A stretch of 64,000 nucleotides of DNA. It comes from Deltaproteobacteria bacterium (GTDB taxonomy: Bacteria > Myxococcota_A > UBA796 > SXON01). Below are positions 1 through 8,963 of the stretch, piece after piece. How positions within the stretch are numbered: position 1 is the first letter of the stretch; each line of letters opens with the position of its first letter. The DNA is taken from NCBI GenBank assembly GCA_947445035.1, contig CANFCK010000013.1:1-64000 (forward strand), in the 5' to 3' direction. The notes under the pieces are model-generated. The model ran no database searches. It worked only from the letters and a program-made list of their open reading frames with translations, and was not told the DNA's origin. The position numbers and the translations under genes are program-made.

Positions 1-1
1 C

Positions 2-394
2 ACCGATTTCGTGTGCAGCCTCTATGCCGACGCAACCGGAAGCCGGACGGCGCCGGACGGCTGCCCGGACTGCACCTGGTCCTTCACCACCGCGGTCACC
101 TCCGGCGGTGAAGAGGGTGCGTCCTGCGGCGACTTCGTGTCGGACCCGAGCTTCCTCGACTACACCTACGACCAGCTCTACTTCGCCAACTATTGGGATG
201 GCTTCGGCTGGTCGGACTACTACTCGGGTGTCGAGGATCTCGTGTTTGTGCACCTGAACGGCGCCGATTACGAAGGCTGGTACGCCTACGCCTACAACGA
301 TCTCGCGGCCGGTACCTACAACGTCGATGGGGACTCCAAAGCCGCCAAGTTCGCGGTGCTCGACTTCGGCGACTACTACGAGTTCTATTACTAG
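2..394 (+). CDS. Tyr-tailed secreted paralog A (5' end outside window)
   Basis: The frame is open from the window edge, so the N-terminus with its presumed signal peptide is missing. The visible 130 residues match the C-terminal domain of the three following genes: VCxL/VCDI, a CPDC pair, a later single Cys, a YWDGFGWSDYY segment corresponding to WSDDxxxDGWGWADxY, then EDLVFVHL and YEGWYAYAYN. The protein ends in DYYEFYY, the same aromatic tail type as the paralogs. No known family is recognised. By analogy with copies C and D it is probably a lipoprotein or otherwise exported protein. I am confident it is coding and paralogous; the function is unknown. Confidence 0.85.
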   Translation, partial: TDFVCSLYADATGSRTAPDGCPDCTWSFTTAVTSGGEEGASCGDFVSDPSFLDYTYDQLYFANYWDGFGWSDYYSGVEDLVFVHLNGADYEGWYAYAYNDLAAGTYNVDGDSKAAKFAVLDFGDYYEFYY

Positions 395-446
395 CACCGA
401 CGCCACCGCGTCCGAAGCGGTTGACGCTCGTCGAAAGGGCGGTAGG

Positions 447-1342
447 ATGCTTCCGGGAGGAGGTCACCACGCGTCCGTGGCTGCGCTTGCAGGACTCCTC
501 CCGATGACGCTGTTCGGCTGTCTTTTCGACAGGCCTGCGTTCACGAACGACACCGGGGCGCCCAGCCCCTCCGCCGAACCCGACAACTGGGACGACACCC
601 CGCCCCGCGTGCGCCCGGGCGCCATGAGGCGTGCGGCGACGGCATCGACATCGACATCGACGGGTATGCTGGCAGCGCCGACTGCAACGACCATCGCCAT
701 CGGGTCAGCCCGGCCGAGCCGGAGCTGTGCGACGACGCGGTCGACAACAACTGCAACGGAACCATCGACGAGAGCTGCTCCGCGGGACGTCCAGGGGACA
801 CCGGCGTCGCCTACGTCTATGACCACGGCACCCACGACTATGACGGGTCCTCGGTGAGCGTCAGCTATGGCTTCGGGGCGAAGAACTTCGGCACCAACGG
901 CTGGGTCTGCGACATCGTCGCCGAGTACCGCAGCACCGCCAACGGTCCATCGGGGTGTCCAGCGTGCACCTTCGCGTTCGAGACCAAGGTCATCGACGCC
1001 GACACCTACGGCGCGTACTGCTCAAGCTGGGCCTTCGGCGGAACCACGTTCACCGACTACACCGCCGCCGATTTCTGGTGGAGCGACGACACCGTTCGCG
1101 ACGGCTGGGGGTGGGCCGACGCGTACACCTACGTCGGCACCGACGGGACCGTCTACGACCTCGAGAAGGTCCTCTTCGACCACATCACCTACACCTCGTC
1201 GTCCGCAACCTACAATGGATGGTACTTCCGGGCGTTCAACTTCCCCGGCGGGGGCATCGCCCAAGTCACCGGCGATGCGTTTCGCTCCGAGTTCGAAGTC
1301 GACCTCCGGGGCGGCTACTACTACTACTATTTCTACTACTAG
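447..1342 (+). pseudogene. Tyr-tailed lipoprotein paralog B, split by a -1 frameshift
   Basis: A lipoprotein-like start with lipobox LFGC followed by LFDRPAF is read in one frame from ATG 447, or from GTG 477, which lies 13 bases after an AGGAGG. The rest of the gene (ACGDGID, a degenerate MopE motif DCND...DDAVDNNCNG, then the paralog domain with VCDI, CPAC and DGWGWADAY, ending YYYYYFYY) is in the frame reached by losing one base. The switch lies between about 600 and 640, in a stretch with several C and G runs. Copy C has the same layout in one frame, which shows what the intact gene should look like. This is either a real pseudogene or a one-base sequence error. The frame after the break is fully open to 1342, which favours an error or a very recent mutation. 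Confidence 0.75.
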
Positions 1343-1388
1343 CGGCAGCGTCCAAAGCGGGGTACGATGCCCCACCTCAGAGTTTGCC

Positions 1389-2331
<943 letters not shown>

Positions 2332-2354
<23 letters not shown>

Positions 2355-3006
2355 CTGGGCCCTCGTCCTGGTCGCGGCCGTGGCCTGCGCCACGGACGAC
2401 GCAACCGACACCAGTGCCGACGCTGAGTTGCCCTGCTGGGAGCGCATCGGCGGCTCCTGCGGGGACAGCGGTGACACCGGGACGGCGTGGCTGGTGTGGC
2501 ACGGCGAGTTCACCGTCACCGACGGCACGCTCCACGCGTCCCGCGGACTCGCCGCCAAGAACATTGCCACCGAGGAGTACGTCTGCGACATCGCCGCTAC
2601 CTTCAAAGGGACTGAGGCGGCGCCCGATTCGTGCCCAGACTGCACCTTCAGCTACAGCCTCGCGCGCACGGGCGGCGGTACGTCCGGCACCCACTGCGAT
2701 CGATGGGTTCGTTCTTCGACGATCTTCGACCAGGCCGACTACTACGACTTCTACTTTGGCCGCTCGATGGACGGCTTCGGCTTCGCGCAGGTCTACGACT
2801 ACTCCTCCGGAACGTACAGCTTCACGCTGGAGTCGGTGGTCTTTGCCCACTTGACCTCGGACAAATACGAAGGCTGGTATATCTACGGCTACAACTACCC
2901 GACCCAGGGCGTGTACCACGTGCGCGGCACTGCCGACGCGGCCACCTTCGAAGGCTACCAGCGGAGCGCCGAGGGCACCGCCTACTACTACTACTTCAGC
3001 TACTGA
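2332..3006 (+). CDS. Tyr-tailed lipoprotein paralog D, without MopE motif
   Basis: 224 residues from ATG 2332, overlapping the end of copy C by 23 bases. The signal peptide ends in VAAVAC (Cys19), a plausible lipobox. A short Asp/Thr-rich linker follows; the DxDGDG motif seen in B and C is absent. The domain then shows VCDI, CPDC, HCDRW, MDGFGFAQVYDY, VVFAHL and YEGWYIYGYN, and ends AYYYYFSY. Four conserved cysteines are present. Translation is probably coupled to copy C through the overlap. The function is unknown; a surface lipoprotein is likely from the signal sequence. Confidence 0.82.
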
Positions 3007-3016
3007 TACCGCCTCG

Positions 3017-3355
3017 CTACCCGGGGGGCCATCGGAGCGGACGCCCGCCGAGCACGTGCAGGTGAAGATGGAAAACACTCTGGCCGGCGCCGGCGCCGTT
3101 GTTCACCACCACCCGAAAATCGGCGAGCCCCTCGCTGGCGGCAACGCGGTTGACCGTCTGTAGCAACCGGCCCAGCAGCTCGGTGTCGTCGACTGTGGCG
3201 TCGGACAGCCGAGTCAGCGGCTTCTTCGGGATCACCAGGATGTGCGTGGGCGCCTGCGGATGGACGTCCCGGAAGGCAAGCGTCGCCTCGTCCTCGTACA
3301 CGATGTCGGCGGGAATCTCCCGCGAGATGATCTTCTGAAACAGCGTCGGCGTCAT
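3017..3355 (-). CDS. HIT-family nucleotide hydrolase/transferase
   Basis: 112 residues. The histidine triad HLHLHVLGGR has His96, His98 and His100; the last is the expected catalytic His that attacks the nucleotide alpha-phosphate. The N-terminus (FQKIISREIPADIVYED) and the THILVIPKKP segment are typical of the Hint/PKCI branch, which hydrolyses AMP-lysine and other phosphoramidates, so a cytosolic purine nucleoside phosphoramidase is the likely role. It converges on the last gene of the paralog array with a 10-base gap and lies 7 bases beyond the minus-strand operon that follows. Length is normal for the family. Confidence 0.93.
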   Translation of the reverse strand: MTPTLFQKIISREIPADIVYEDEATLAFRDVHPQAPTHILVIPKKPLTRLSDATVDDTELLGRLLQTVNRVAASEGLADFRVVVNNGAGAGQSVFHLHLHVLGGRPLRWPPG

Positions 3356-3362
3356 GGTCGGA

Positions 3363-3842
3363 TCAGTAACTGACCTTCAGCGGCAGGAAGAGCACGCCGC
3401 CCTTGTACTGAGGCCCGCCCACGATGAAGGTGCCGTCTCGGTTGATCTTCACGGTGGTGTCGATGAGCTTGCCCTTCTTCCCCACAATCTCGACCCGCAC
3501 CCGTGCGTGCTCCCCATCCTTGTCGACCAGAGTGACGGTCAACGTGCGGCCGCCGGCGATCGAGAAGGCGGCGTCCGCGCCCGGCGCCAGATCGGCCGAA
3601 TGCGATTCCAGGAGGCGATAGCCCTTGTAGCGGAACGAGCGGAGCTGGCTGGCCAGCGACTTCGACAGGCTCGGGTCCATGCCCGCTTCGTCATCGGTGC
3701 CGTGGACGACGTTGACCTCGATGTGGGCGCGGCTGGACGCCGGACGGCGTGCCGCGTCAGTCTTGTCGCCACCCGCGAAGGCGGGCGACGGCGACACCGC
3801 CGCCACCGCAAGCATCAGGCCTAGGAAAAGTGCGCGCATCAT
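3363..3842 (-). CDS. Exported protein in ECF sigma operon
   Basis: 160 residues from the first of two adjacent ATGs (3842 and 3839). A strong GGAGGG lies immediately before them (3843-3848), and the first ATG overlaps the stop of the upstream repeat protein as ATGA, implying translational coupling. The N-terminus MMRALFLGLMLAVAAV ending near AFA is a signal peptide. The mature protein is charged and beta-rich (RTLTVTLVDKDGEHARV, KINRDGTFIVGG), with no cysteines. No family is recognised. As the last gene of the sigma / membrane protein / exported protein operon it may be a periplasmic sensor partner or a regulated output; that is inference from position only. Confidence 0.75.
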   Translation of the reverse strand: MMRALFLGLMLAVAAVSPSPAFAGGDKTDAARRPASSRAHIEVNVVHGTDDEAGMDPSLSKSLASQLRSFRYKGYRLLESHSADLAPGADAAFSIAGGRTLTVTLVDKDGEHARVRVEIVGKKGKLIDTTVKINRDGTFIVGGPQYKGGVLFLPLKVSY

Positions 3843-4525
3843 CCCTCCGCTTCCGTCACAAAGATGATCGTGGGACCACCCTCTTCGTATTGCATGACCG
3901 AGACGGTTGCCCCGTCCGGGGTGTCCAGGGACTCGACGGAGGCTTCGTTGAAGCTGGCGAGCAGAATCGAGGGCGCCGGCGCCTCGGCAACGATCTGGAC
4001 CGGCGCGGCAGACTCGCCCCACCCGCCCAAAAGCGCGAAGAGCAGCGCCGCCGCCATCGCGACGGCAGCGCCGTAACCACCCAGCGAGGCCCAGCGGGGC
4101 ATGGCCGACGGCGGGCTGCCGACGACGAGAACCGGACGGGACCCGACCGCGGCCATCACCTGATCGGCCACGTCCACCCCACCCGAAACCGCGCCCCGCA
4201 AGCCAAGAGTGAACATCACGTCGTCCGCGACATCGACCCCGCCACCCACAGCGTCTTGAAGTGCGAGTGACAACATCACGTCGTCGGCCACATCGACCCC
4301 GCCACCGACCGCCTCTTGCAGAAACAGCGCCAGCATGACGTCGTCAGCGACGTCGACCCCGCCGCCAACGGAACCGCGTAGCGACGCGCCGAGCTCCCGG
4401 AGCGCCAGCGCTTCAGGCGAAGCGGGCCCGTTTCCATCCACCTCGTGGAGGAAGGCGAGCTCGTCGGGGGTCAGCTGCGGAAGGGACATTCCCCCCAACA
4501 ACGTGTCGGGCGCCGGTTCATTCAC
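3839..4525 (-). CDS. Single-pass membrane protein with four 20-residue repeats, candidate anti-sigma factor
   Basis: 228 residues. After an N-terminal segment (LTPDELAFLHEVDG) there are four consecutive 20-residue repeats at residues 51-70, 71-90, 91-110 and 111-130, each built on VGGGVDVADDVM plus a short hydrophobic stretch. A hydrophobic segment (about 151-169, AVAMAAALLFALLGG) is the likely membrane span, and the C-terminal 60 residues would be outside the cytoplasm. The VDVADxVM core resembles the short helix often found in anti-sigma cytoplasmic domains, but no zinc-binding HxxxCxxC is present. It overlaps the ECF sigma stop by four bases (ATGA), the usual arrangement for a sigma/anti-sigma pair. 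The anti-sigma role is inferred from position, topology and motif. Confidence 0.75.
   Translation of the reverse strand: MNEPAPDTLLGGMSLPQLTPDELAFLHEVDGNGPASPEALALRELGASLRGSVGGGVDVADDVMLALFLQEAVGGGVDVADDVMLSLALQDAVGGGVDVADDVMFTLGLRGAVSGGVDVADQVMAAVGSRPVLVVGSPPSAMPRWASLGGYGAAVAMAAALLFALLGGWGESAAPVQIVAEAPAPSILLASFNEASVESLDTPDGATVSVMQYEEGGPTIIFVTEAEG
4136..4375 (-). repeat. Four in-frame 60-base tandem repeats inside the candidate anti-sigma gene
   Basis: Exact 60-base periodicity codes residues 51-130. On the plus strand the copies are visible as recurring CACGTCGTC...ACATCGACCCCGCC blocks. The first three copies are nearly identical and the fourth (VSGGVDVADQVM) has diverged. Confidence 0.9.
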
Positions 4526-5106
4526 TCATCACGCCCAGTTTTGAGCAGACTCTGCAACTTCTTCCGGGCGTAGAAGAGCCGACTCATCACCGTGCCCTCG
4601 GGGATGTCCATCCGTTCGGAAATCTCTTTGTAGGACAGGCCCTCGACCTCGCGGAGCAAAATCGCTTCCCGCATGTCCTCGGACACCTCGTCCAGCGCCG
4701 CGTGAATGCGCTCGTGCAGCTCTTTCCGAGCCAGAGCCCGCGCCGGGCTCTCCTCGTGGTGTTGCTGCGCCACCGTACCATCTTCGTCGCGACTGGCGAT
4801 GGCCTCGTCGAAACCGGTGGTCTTGCGACGCTTGCCCTTTCGGCAGTGGTCGATCGCCAGGTTCATCGCGATCCGGTAGATCCAGGTGTAGAAGCTGGAG
4901 TCGATCCGGAAATGGGCGAGGTTCTGATAGGCCTTCACAAACGCCATCTGGACGATGTCTTTGGCGTCTTCGTGGTTGCGAACCATGCCCACGACCATGC
5001 CGTGGAGGCGATTCTGGTACCGGATCACCAGCGGGCGGTAGGCGTTGGTTTCCCCGCCCAGCACCCGGGTGATGAGCTCGCTGTCGGTGGGTTCGTTCAT
5101 CGCCAT
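4522..5106 (-). CDS. ECF-type RNA polymerase sigma factor
   Basis: 194 residues from ATG 5106 (MAMNEPTDSEL; a second ATG lies two codons on). Sigma region 2 is clear: YRPLVIRYQNRLHGMV, EDAKDIVQMAFVKAYQ and FYTWIYRIAMNLAIDH, covering core binding and -10 recognition. Region 4 has the helix-turn-helix SYKEISERMDIPEGTVMSR for -35 recognition. A charged acidic/His linker (about residues 112-130) joins them. It is an RpoE-like ECF factor. It starts 8 bases after polA ends and overlaps the candidate anti-sigma gene by four bases. The likely mode is inhibition by the downstream membrane protein and release on an envelope signal; the regulon is not visible here. Confidence 0.95.
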   Translation of the reverse strand: MAMNEPTDSELITRVLGGETNAYRPLVIRYQNRLHGMVVGMVRNHEDAKDIVQMAFVKAYQNLAHFRIDSSFYTWIYRIAMNLAIDHCRKGKRRKTTGFDEAIASRDEDGTVAQQHHEESPARALARKELHERIHAALDEVSEDMREAILLREVEGLSYKEISERMDIPEGTVMSRLFYARKKLQSLLKTGRDE

Positions 5107-5113
5107 TGCTCTA

Positions 5114-7657
5114 TCAATGCGCCGCCGCCCACGTCGCGCCAAACCCAGCGTCGACCTTCAGCGGCACGATCAGCGTCACGACGCCCTCCATCGCCGCGGT
5201 GATCTTCGGGGTCAGCGCCGCCACGCTCTCCACCGGGCATTCGAAGACCAGCTCGTCGTGTACCTGAAGCAGCATGCGCGCGCCGGTGCCCACGAGTAGC
5301 CGATCTACCTCGATCATCGCCAGCTTGATGAGGTCGGCCGCCGTACCCTGAATCGGCGTGTTCACGCAGATACGCTCGGCTGCGGCCCGATCACCCTGGT
5401 TCGACGCGTCGAGTCCAGCGATCGTACGCTTGCGCCCGAAGAGGGTCTCCGCGTATCCGAGCTCCCGAGCGCGCGCCGTGGCCGCCTCCATGTAGAGCCG
5501 GACCTGTGGATAGCGTGCGAAGTACCCTTCGATGTACGTGGCCGCGGCCGCCCGGCTGATGCCCAACTCGTTGGCCAGCCGAAATGCGCCCATCCCGTAG
5601 ACGATGCCGAAATTGATCGCCTTGGCCGCTCGCCGCATCTCGCCGGTGACCAGCGCCGGCATGACCCCGAAGACCTCGCCCGCGGTTCGGCGGTGGATGT
5701 CTTCCCCGTTGAGGAAGCTCTCTACCAACGGCCCTTCTTTGCAGTAGTGGGCGAGGACCCGCAGCTCGATCTGGCTATAGTCGCATGACATGAGCACATG
5801 GCCGGGGGGGGCGACGAAGCACTCGCGGATGCGACGCCCGTCTTCAGTACGCACCGGGATGTTCTGGAGGTTGGGGTCGTTGGACGACAAGCGGCCGGTG
5901 GCGGCGATCGTCTGGGTGTAGGTCGTGTGAATACGGCCATCGCTTACGTGGCGCGGCAGCGCGTCGACGTAGGTGTTCTTGAGCTTGAACAGCTCGCGGT
6001 ACTCCAGAATCCGCTTGGCGATCGGGTGGGTGATCTTCTCCAGGCTCTCGGCGTCCGTGCTGCGCGACTTCTGCCGTGCAGGCCCCAGCTGCATCTTGTC
6101 GTAGAGGATCACCGCCATCTGCAGCGGGCTGTTCAGGTTGAAACTTTCCCCCGCCAGCTCGTGGACCTCCCGCTGGGCCACTTCGACCCGGGCGCCGAGC
6201 CCGATCGAGATCTCCGCCAGCTTCTCCACGTCGCAGGCGATTCCCGCTTGCTCCATCCGCACGAGCACATCGACCAACGGCAGCTCGATGGTGCGGTAGA
6301 CCCGGTCCTGACCCAGCTTCCCTTCGAAGAAGCGGTCCAGTCGCCAGACGTCCGCCGCTTCCGCCGCGGTTCCCTCCCCCGCAGCCTCCTCAAGCCACCG
6401 TTTCATGATGTGGTCGAGGCCCCGCCGCTGCTCCGGCACCAGCAGATAGTCCGCCAATGTGAGTTCGCCCCCGACCCCATGCAGCGGCGCGCCGAGGCTC
6501 GCCAGCGTGTGCATCAGGGCCTTGAGTTCGAAGCCCGTTTTCAAGACATGTTCGTCTGCGAGCAAGGCGCGGAGCGGATCGTAGCGCAGAACCGCGGCCG
6601 GACACCACACCCAGCCACCGTCCCAGGCGAATGCGAGGCGGGCCACGATGCCCGCGCCGTCCTTTTCAACCGATACGGCGAAGCGCCCCGCCCGTCTTAG
6701 AGTGGCGCAGAGGCGATCGACCGGTCCGCGGCCCCAGACATCCTCCAAAACTGCGGGGGCGCGCGCCTCCCCGGCAGGGATCGCCACCTGCGTCGCGACC
6801 GCACGGTCGCCCAAGCCAAGCTCGTTCCACAACGTCCGGAAGTTGTAGCGAAAAAGCCGGCGTTGCAGCTCCGGTGCGTCGGGCTCGATCGGGATCAGGT
6901 CGGCGAGAACGCACACGATCGGCAGGTGGACGTCGATCTCCACCAGCTGCCGCGCCAGGCGGGCCGTCCCCGCGGCATCGCGCACCGCTTCCCCCGTCTT
7001 GCCGCCAATCTCGTTCCAATGGGCGAGAACCCCTTCCAGATCGCCGTACTTTTCGATGAACTGCGCCGCCTTCTTGGGCCCCACGCCAGGCACCCCGGGA
7101 ACGTTGTCCGACGTGTCACCCATCAACGACAACAGATCGACGATCTTTTCCGGGGGGACGCCCCACTTTTCGATGACCCCTGCCCGATCCATCACCTGGT
7201 TCTTGCCGATGTCCAGCACATGGACCCAGTCGTTGACGAGTTGACCGAAGTCTTTGTCACCCGACACGATCTCGACCGTCAGCTCCGGCGAGGCAAAGCG
7301 CACCGCCAACGTACCGATGATGTCGTCGGCCTCCACACCCTCAATGCCGATGACCTTGAACCCGAACGCTGCGCAAAGCGGCTCGAACTCCGGCCACTGC
7401 TGGCGCAGATCATCGGGCATGTCCGGCCGCGTACCTTTGTAGTCGGGCCAGAGCGCCAGCCGGGCGTCGGCCCCATGGTCAAACGCACACACCACGAAGT
7501 CGGGCTTCAGGTCCCGGACAAGCGCCTTCAGGATGCGCGTGAAGCCAAAAAGCGCGCGCGTGGGAAAGCCATCCGGCGAGCGCATATCGGTCTGAATGCC
7601 GTAGTACGCCCGAAAAATCTGATTCGGCGTGTCGAGGAGCAGCAGCTTCTGTGCCAT
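5114..7657 (-). CDS. polA: DNA polymerase I
   Basis: 847 residues. The N-terminal 5'-3' exonuclease domain (1 to about 285) has the metal-binding acids around Asp60, Asp111/Asp112, Asp134/Asp136 and Asp184 and the VPGVPGVGPKKAA helix-hairpin segment. The middle domain (about 300-440) matches the 3'-5' exonuclease fold, but its catalytic motifs are lost: the DxE site reads SVE at 329-331, and the NxxxD site reads ELKAL. The polymerase domain has motif A DYSQIELR (Asp626), the O-helix RRAAKAINFGIVYG (675-688) and motif C VHDE (His800, Asp801, Glu802). It acts in Okazaki-fragment maturation and excision repair, probably without proofreading. It is followed closely by the ECF sigma gene. Confidence 0.98.
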   Translation of the reverse strand: MAQKLLLLDTPNQIFRAYYGIQTDMRSPDGFPTRALFGFTRILKALVRDLKPDFVVCAFDHGADARLALWPDYKGTRPDMPDDLRQQWPEFEPLCAAFGFKVIGIEGVEADDIIGTLAVRFASPELTVEIVSGDKDFGQLVNDWVHVLDIGKNQVMDRAGVIEKWGVPPEKIVDLLSLMGDTSDNVPGVPGVGPKKAAQFIEKYGDLEGVLAHWNEIGGKTGEAVRDAAGTARLARQLVEIDVHLPIVCVLADLIPIEPDAPELQRRLFRYNFRTLWNELGLGDRAVATQVAIPAGEARAPAVLEDVWGRGPVDRLCATLRRAGRFAVSVEKDGAGIVARLAFAWDGGWVWCPAAVLRYDPLRALLADEHVLKTGFELKALMHTLASLGAPLHGVGGELTLADYLLVPEQRRGLDHIMKRWLEEAAGEGTAAEAADVWRLDRFFEGKLGQDRVYRTIELPLVDVLVRMEQAGIACDVEKLAEISIGLGARVEVAQREVHELAGESFNLNSPLQMAVILYDKMQLGPARQKSRSTDAESLEKITHPIAKRILEYRELFKLKNTYVDALPRHVSDGRIHTTYTQTIAATGRLSSNDPNLQNIPVRTEDGRRIRECFVAPPGHVLMSCDYSQIELRVLAHYCKEGPLVESFLNGEDIHRRTAGEVFGVMPALVTGEMRRAAKAINFGIVYGMGAFRLANELGISRAAAATYIEGYFARYPQVRLYMEAATARARELGYAETLFGRKRTIAGLDASNQGDRAAAERICVNTPIQGTAADLIKLAMIEVDRLLVGTGARMLLQVHDELVFECPVESVAALTPKITAAMEGVVTLIVPLKVDAGFGATWAAAH

Positions 7658-7740
7658 GCGCGTGTCTAATCCGTCAAGCTGCGATGGACCCCCGCGCCGG
7701 CGCTGGCAGGGGGCCGCCCGTTTCGGTTATCCCCCGAGGC

Positions 7741-8883
7741 ATGTCCGACGTGCACGATCCTACGCCTGAACACCAGATGCTTCGCGAGATGGTGCGTGGC
7801 TTTGTCCGCGATGAAGTCGACGCCCAAGCGGGGGCATCGGACCAAAATCAGTGCCTGAACGTTCCGCTGTTCCGACGGCTCGGCGAGTTGGGGCTGCTCG
7901 GAGTCACGATTCCGGCGGAAGACGGTGGTGCCGGCATGGACACGACCGCCGCGGTCATTGCCCACCACGAGCTGGCCAAGAGCGACCCGGGCTTCACCCT
8001 CGCCTACCTCGCGCACTCGATGTTGTTCGTCAACAACTTCTACGCTAGTAGCAACGCCGAACAACGCCGCCGCTACCTTGACCCGGTCCTCACTGGCGAG
8101 TGGATCGCGGGAATGGGCATGACCGAGCCCGGCCACGGCACCGACGTCCTCGGCATGACGACGACGGCCGTCCGCCGGGGCGCCAGCTACGTGCTCAACG
8201 GCACCAAGACCTACATCACCAACGGGCCAGACGGCTATTGTTTCCTGGTCTATGCCAAGCTCGACGGGCGCATCACCAGCTTCCTCGTGGACAGGGAGTG
8301 CCCGGGCTTCCGGGTCGGCAACCCGATGCACAAGATGGGGATGCGCGCCTCGACGATGTCGGAGCTCATTTTCGAGAACTGTGAAATCCCCGCCGAGAAC
8401 CTCCTCGGTGCCGAAGGCCAGGGCATCACCCACATGATGCGCAACCTCGAAATCGAACGACTCACGCTGGCCGCGATGTCGTTGGGGATCGCCGATCGGT
8501 GCCTGGAAATCATGATCGACTACGCGGCCCAGCGGGTCGCTTTTGGCCGCCCCATCCACGAACACGGCCAGATCCAGCGCTTCATCGGCGAGTCGTACGC
8601 CGAGGCCGAAGCGGCGCGATGCCTGATTTACACGGTGGCCAAGTCGGTCGGTCCGAACCAGCGCAACCGCGTCGGCTCTGACGCCGCCAAGCTCTTTTCC
8701 GCTCCGATCGGCAAACACATCGCCGATCGCTGCATGCAGGTGCTCGGTGGGAACGGCTACTGCACCGAGTACCCCGTGGAACGATTCCTTCGCGACGCCA
8801 AACTCCTGGAGATCGGCGGCGGCACCCTGGAATCGCACCAGAAGAACCTGACCCGTGACCTGGTCAAGGCGCGCGCGCGGTGA
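7741..8883 (+). CDS. Acyl-CoA dehydrogenase, isovaleryl-CoA dehydrogenase-like
   Basis: 380 residues from ATG 7741 (MSDVHDPTPEHQ), preceded by CGAGG. This is the typical three-domain ACAD: N-terminal helices, the beta domain with GMTEPGHGTD and LNGTKTYITNG (FAD and substrate contacts), and C-terminal helices with GRPIHEHGQIQ and QVLGGNGYCTEYP. The position that holds the catalytic Glu in medium-chain enzymes reads IGGGT, while NLEIERLTLA places a Glu at 239 in the helix used by isovaleryl-CoA dehydrogenase. A branched or short-chain substrate in leucine or fatty-acid breakdown is therefore likely. It stands alone and is divergent from polA; no electron-transfer flavoprotein genes are nearby. 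Confidence 0.93.
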   Translation: MSDVHDPTPEHQMLREMVRGFVRDEVDAQAGASDQNQCLNVPLFRRLGELGLLGVTIPAEDGGAGMDTTAAVIAHHELAKSDPGFTLAYLAHSMLFVNNFYASSNAEQRRRYLDPVLTGEWIAGMGMTEPGHGTDVLGMTTTAVRRGASYVLNGTKTYITNGPDGYCFLVYAKLDGRITSFLVDRECPGFRVGNPMHKMGMRASTMSELIFENCEIPAENLLGAEGQGITHMMRNLEIERLTLAAMSLGIADRCLEIMIDYAAQRVAFGRPIHEHGQIQRFIGESYAEAEAARCLIYTVAKSVGPNQRNRVGSDAAKLFSAPIGKHIADRCMQVLGGNGYCTEYPVERFLRDAKLLEIGGGTLESHQKNLTRDLVKARAR

Positions 8884-8889
8884 AGCGGA

Positions 8890-8906
8890 GCCCAGATGTC
8901 CTGGGC
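8890..8906 (+). terminator. Hairpin just after the acyl-CoA dehydrogenase
   Basis: GCCCAG, a 5-base loop ATGTC, then CTGGGC form a 6-bp stem starting six bases after the stop codon, in an 80-base gap between convergent genes. There is no T-run after it, so intrinsic termination is only possible, not shown. Confidence 0.4.
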
Positions 8907-8963
8907 GACGCCTTGGTCCCATCCGTCTTTGCCTCGCACCCGCGCGACGGCGTCGCGACCGAG

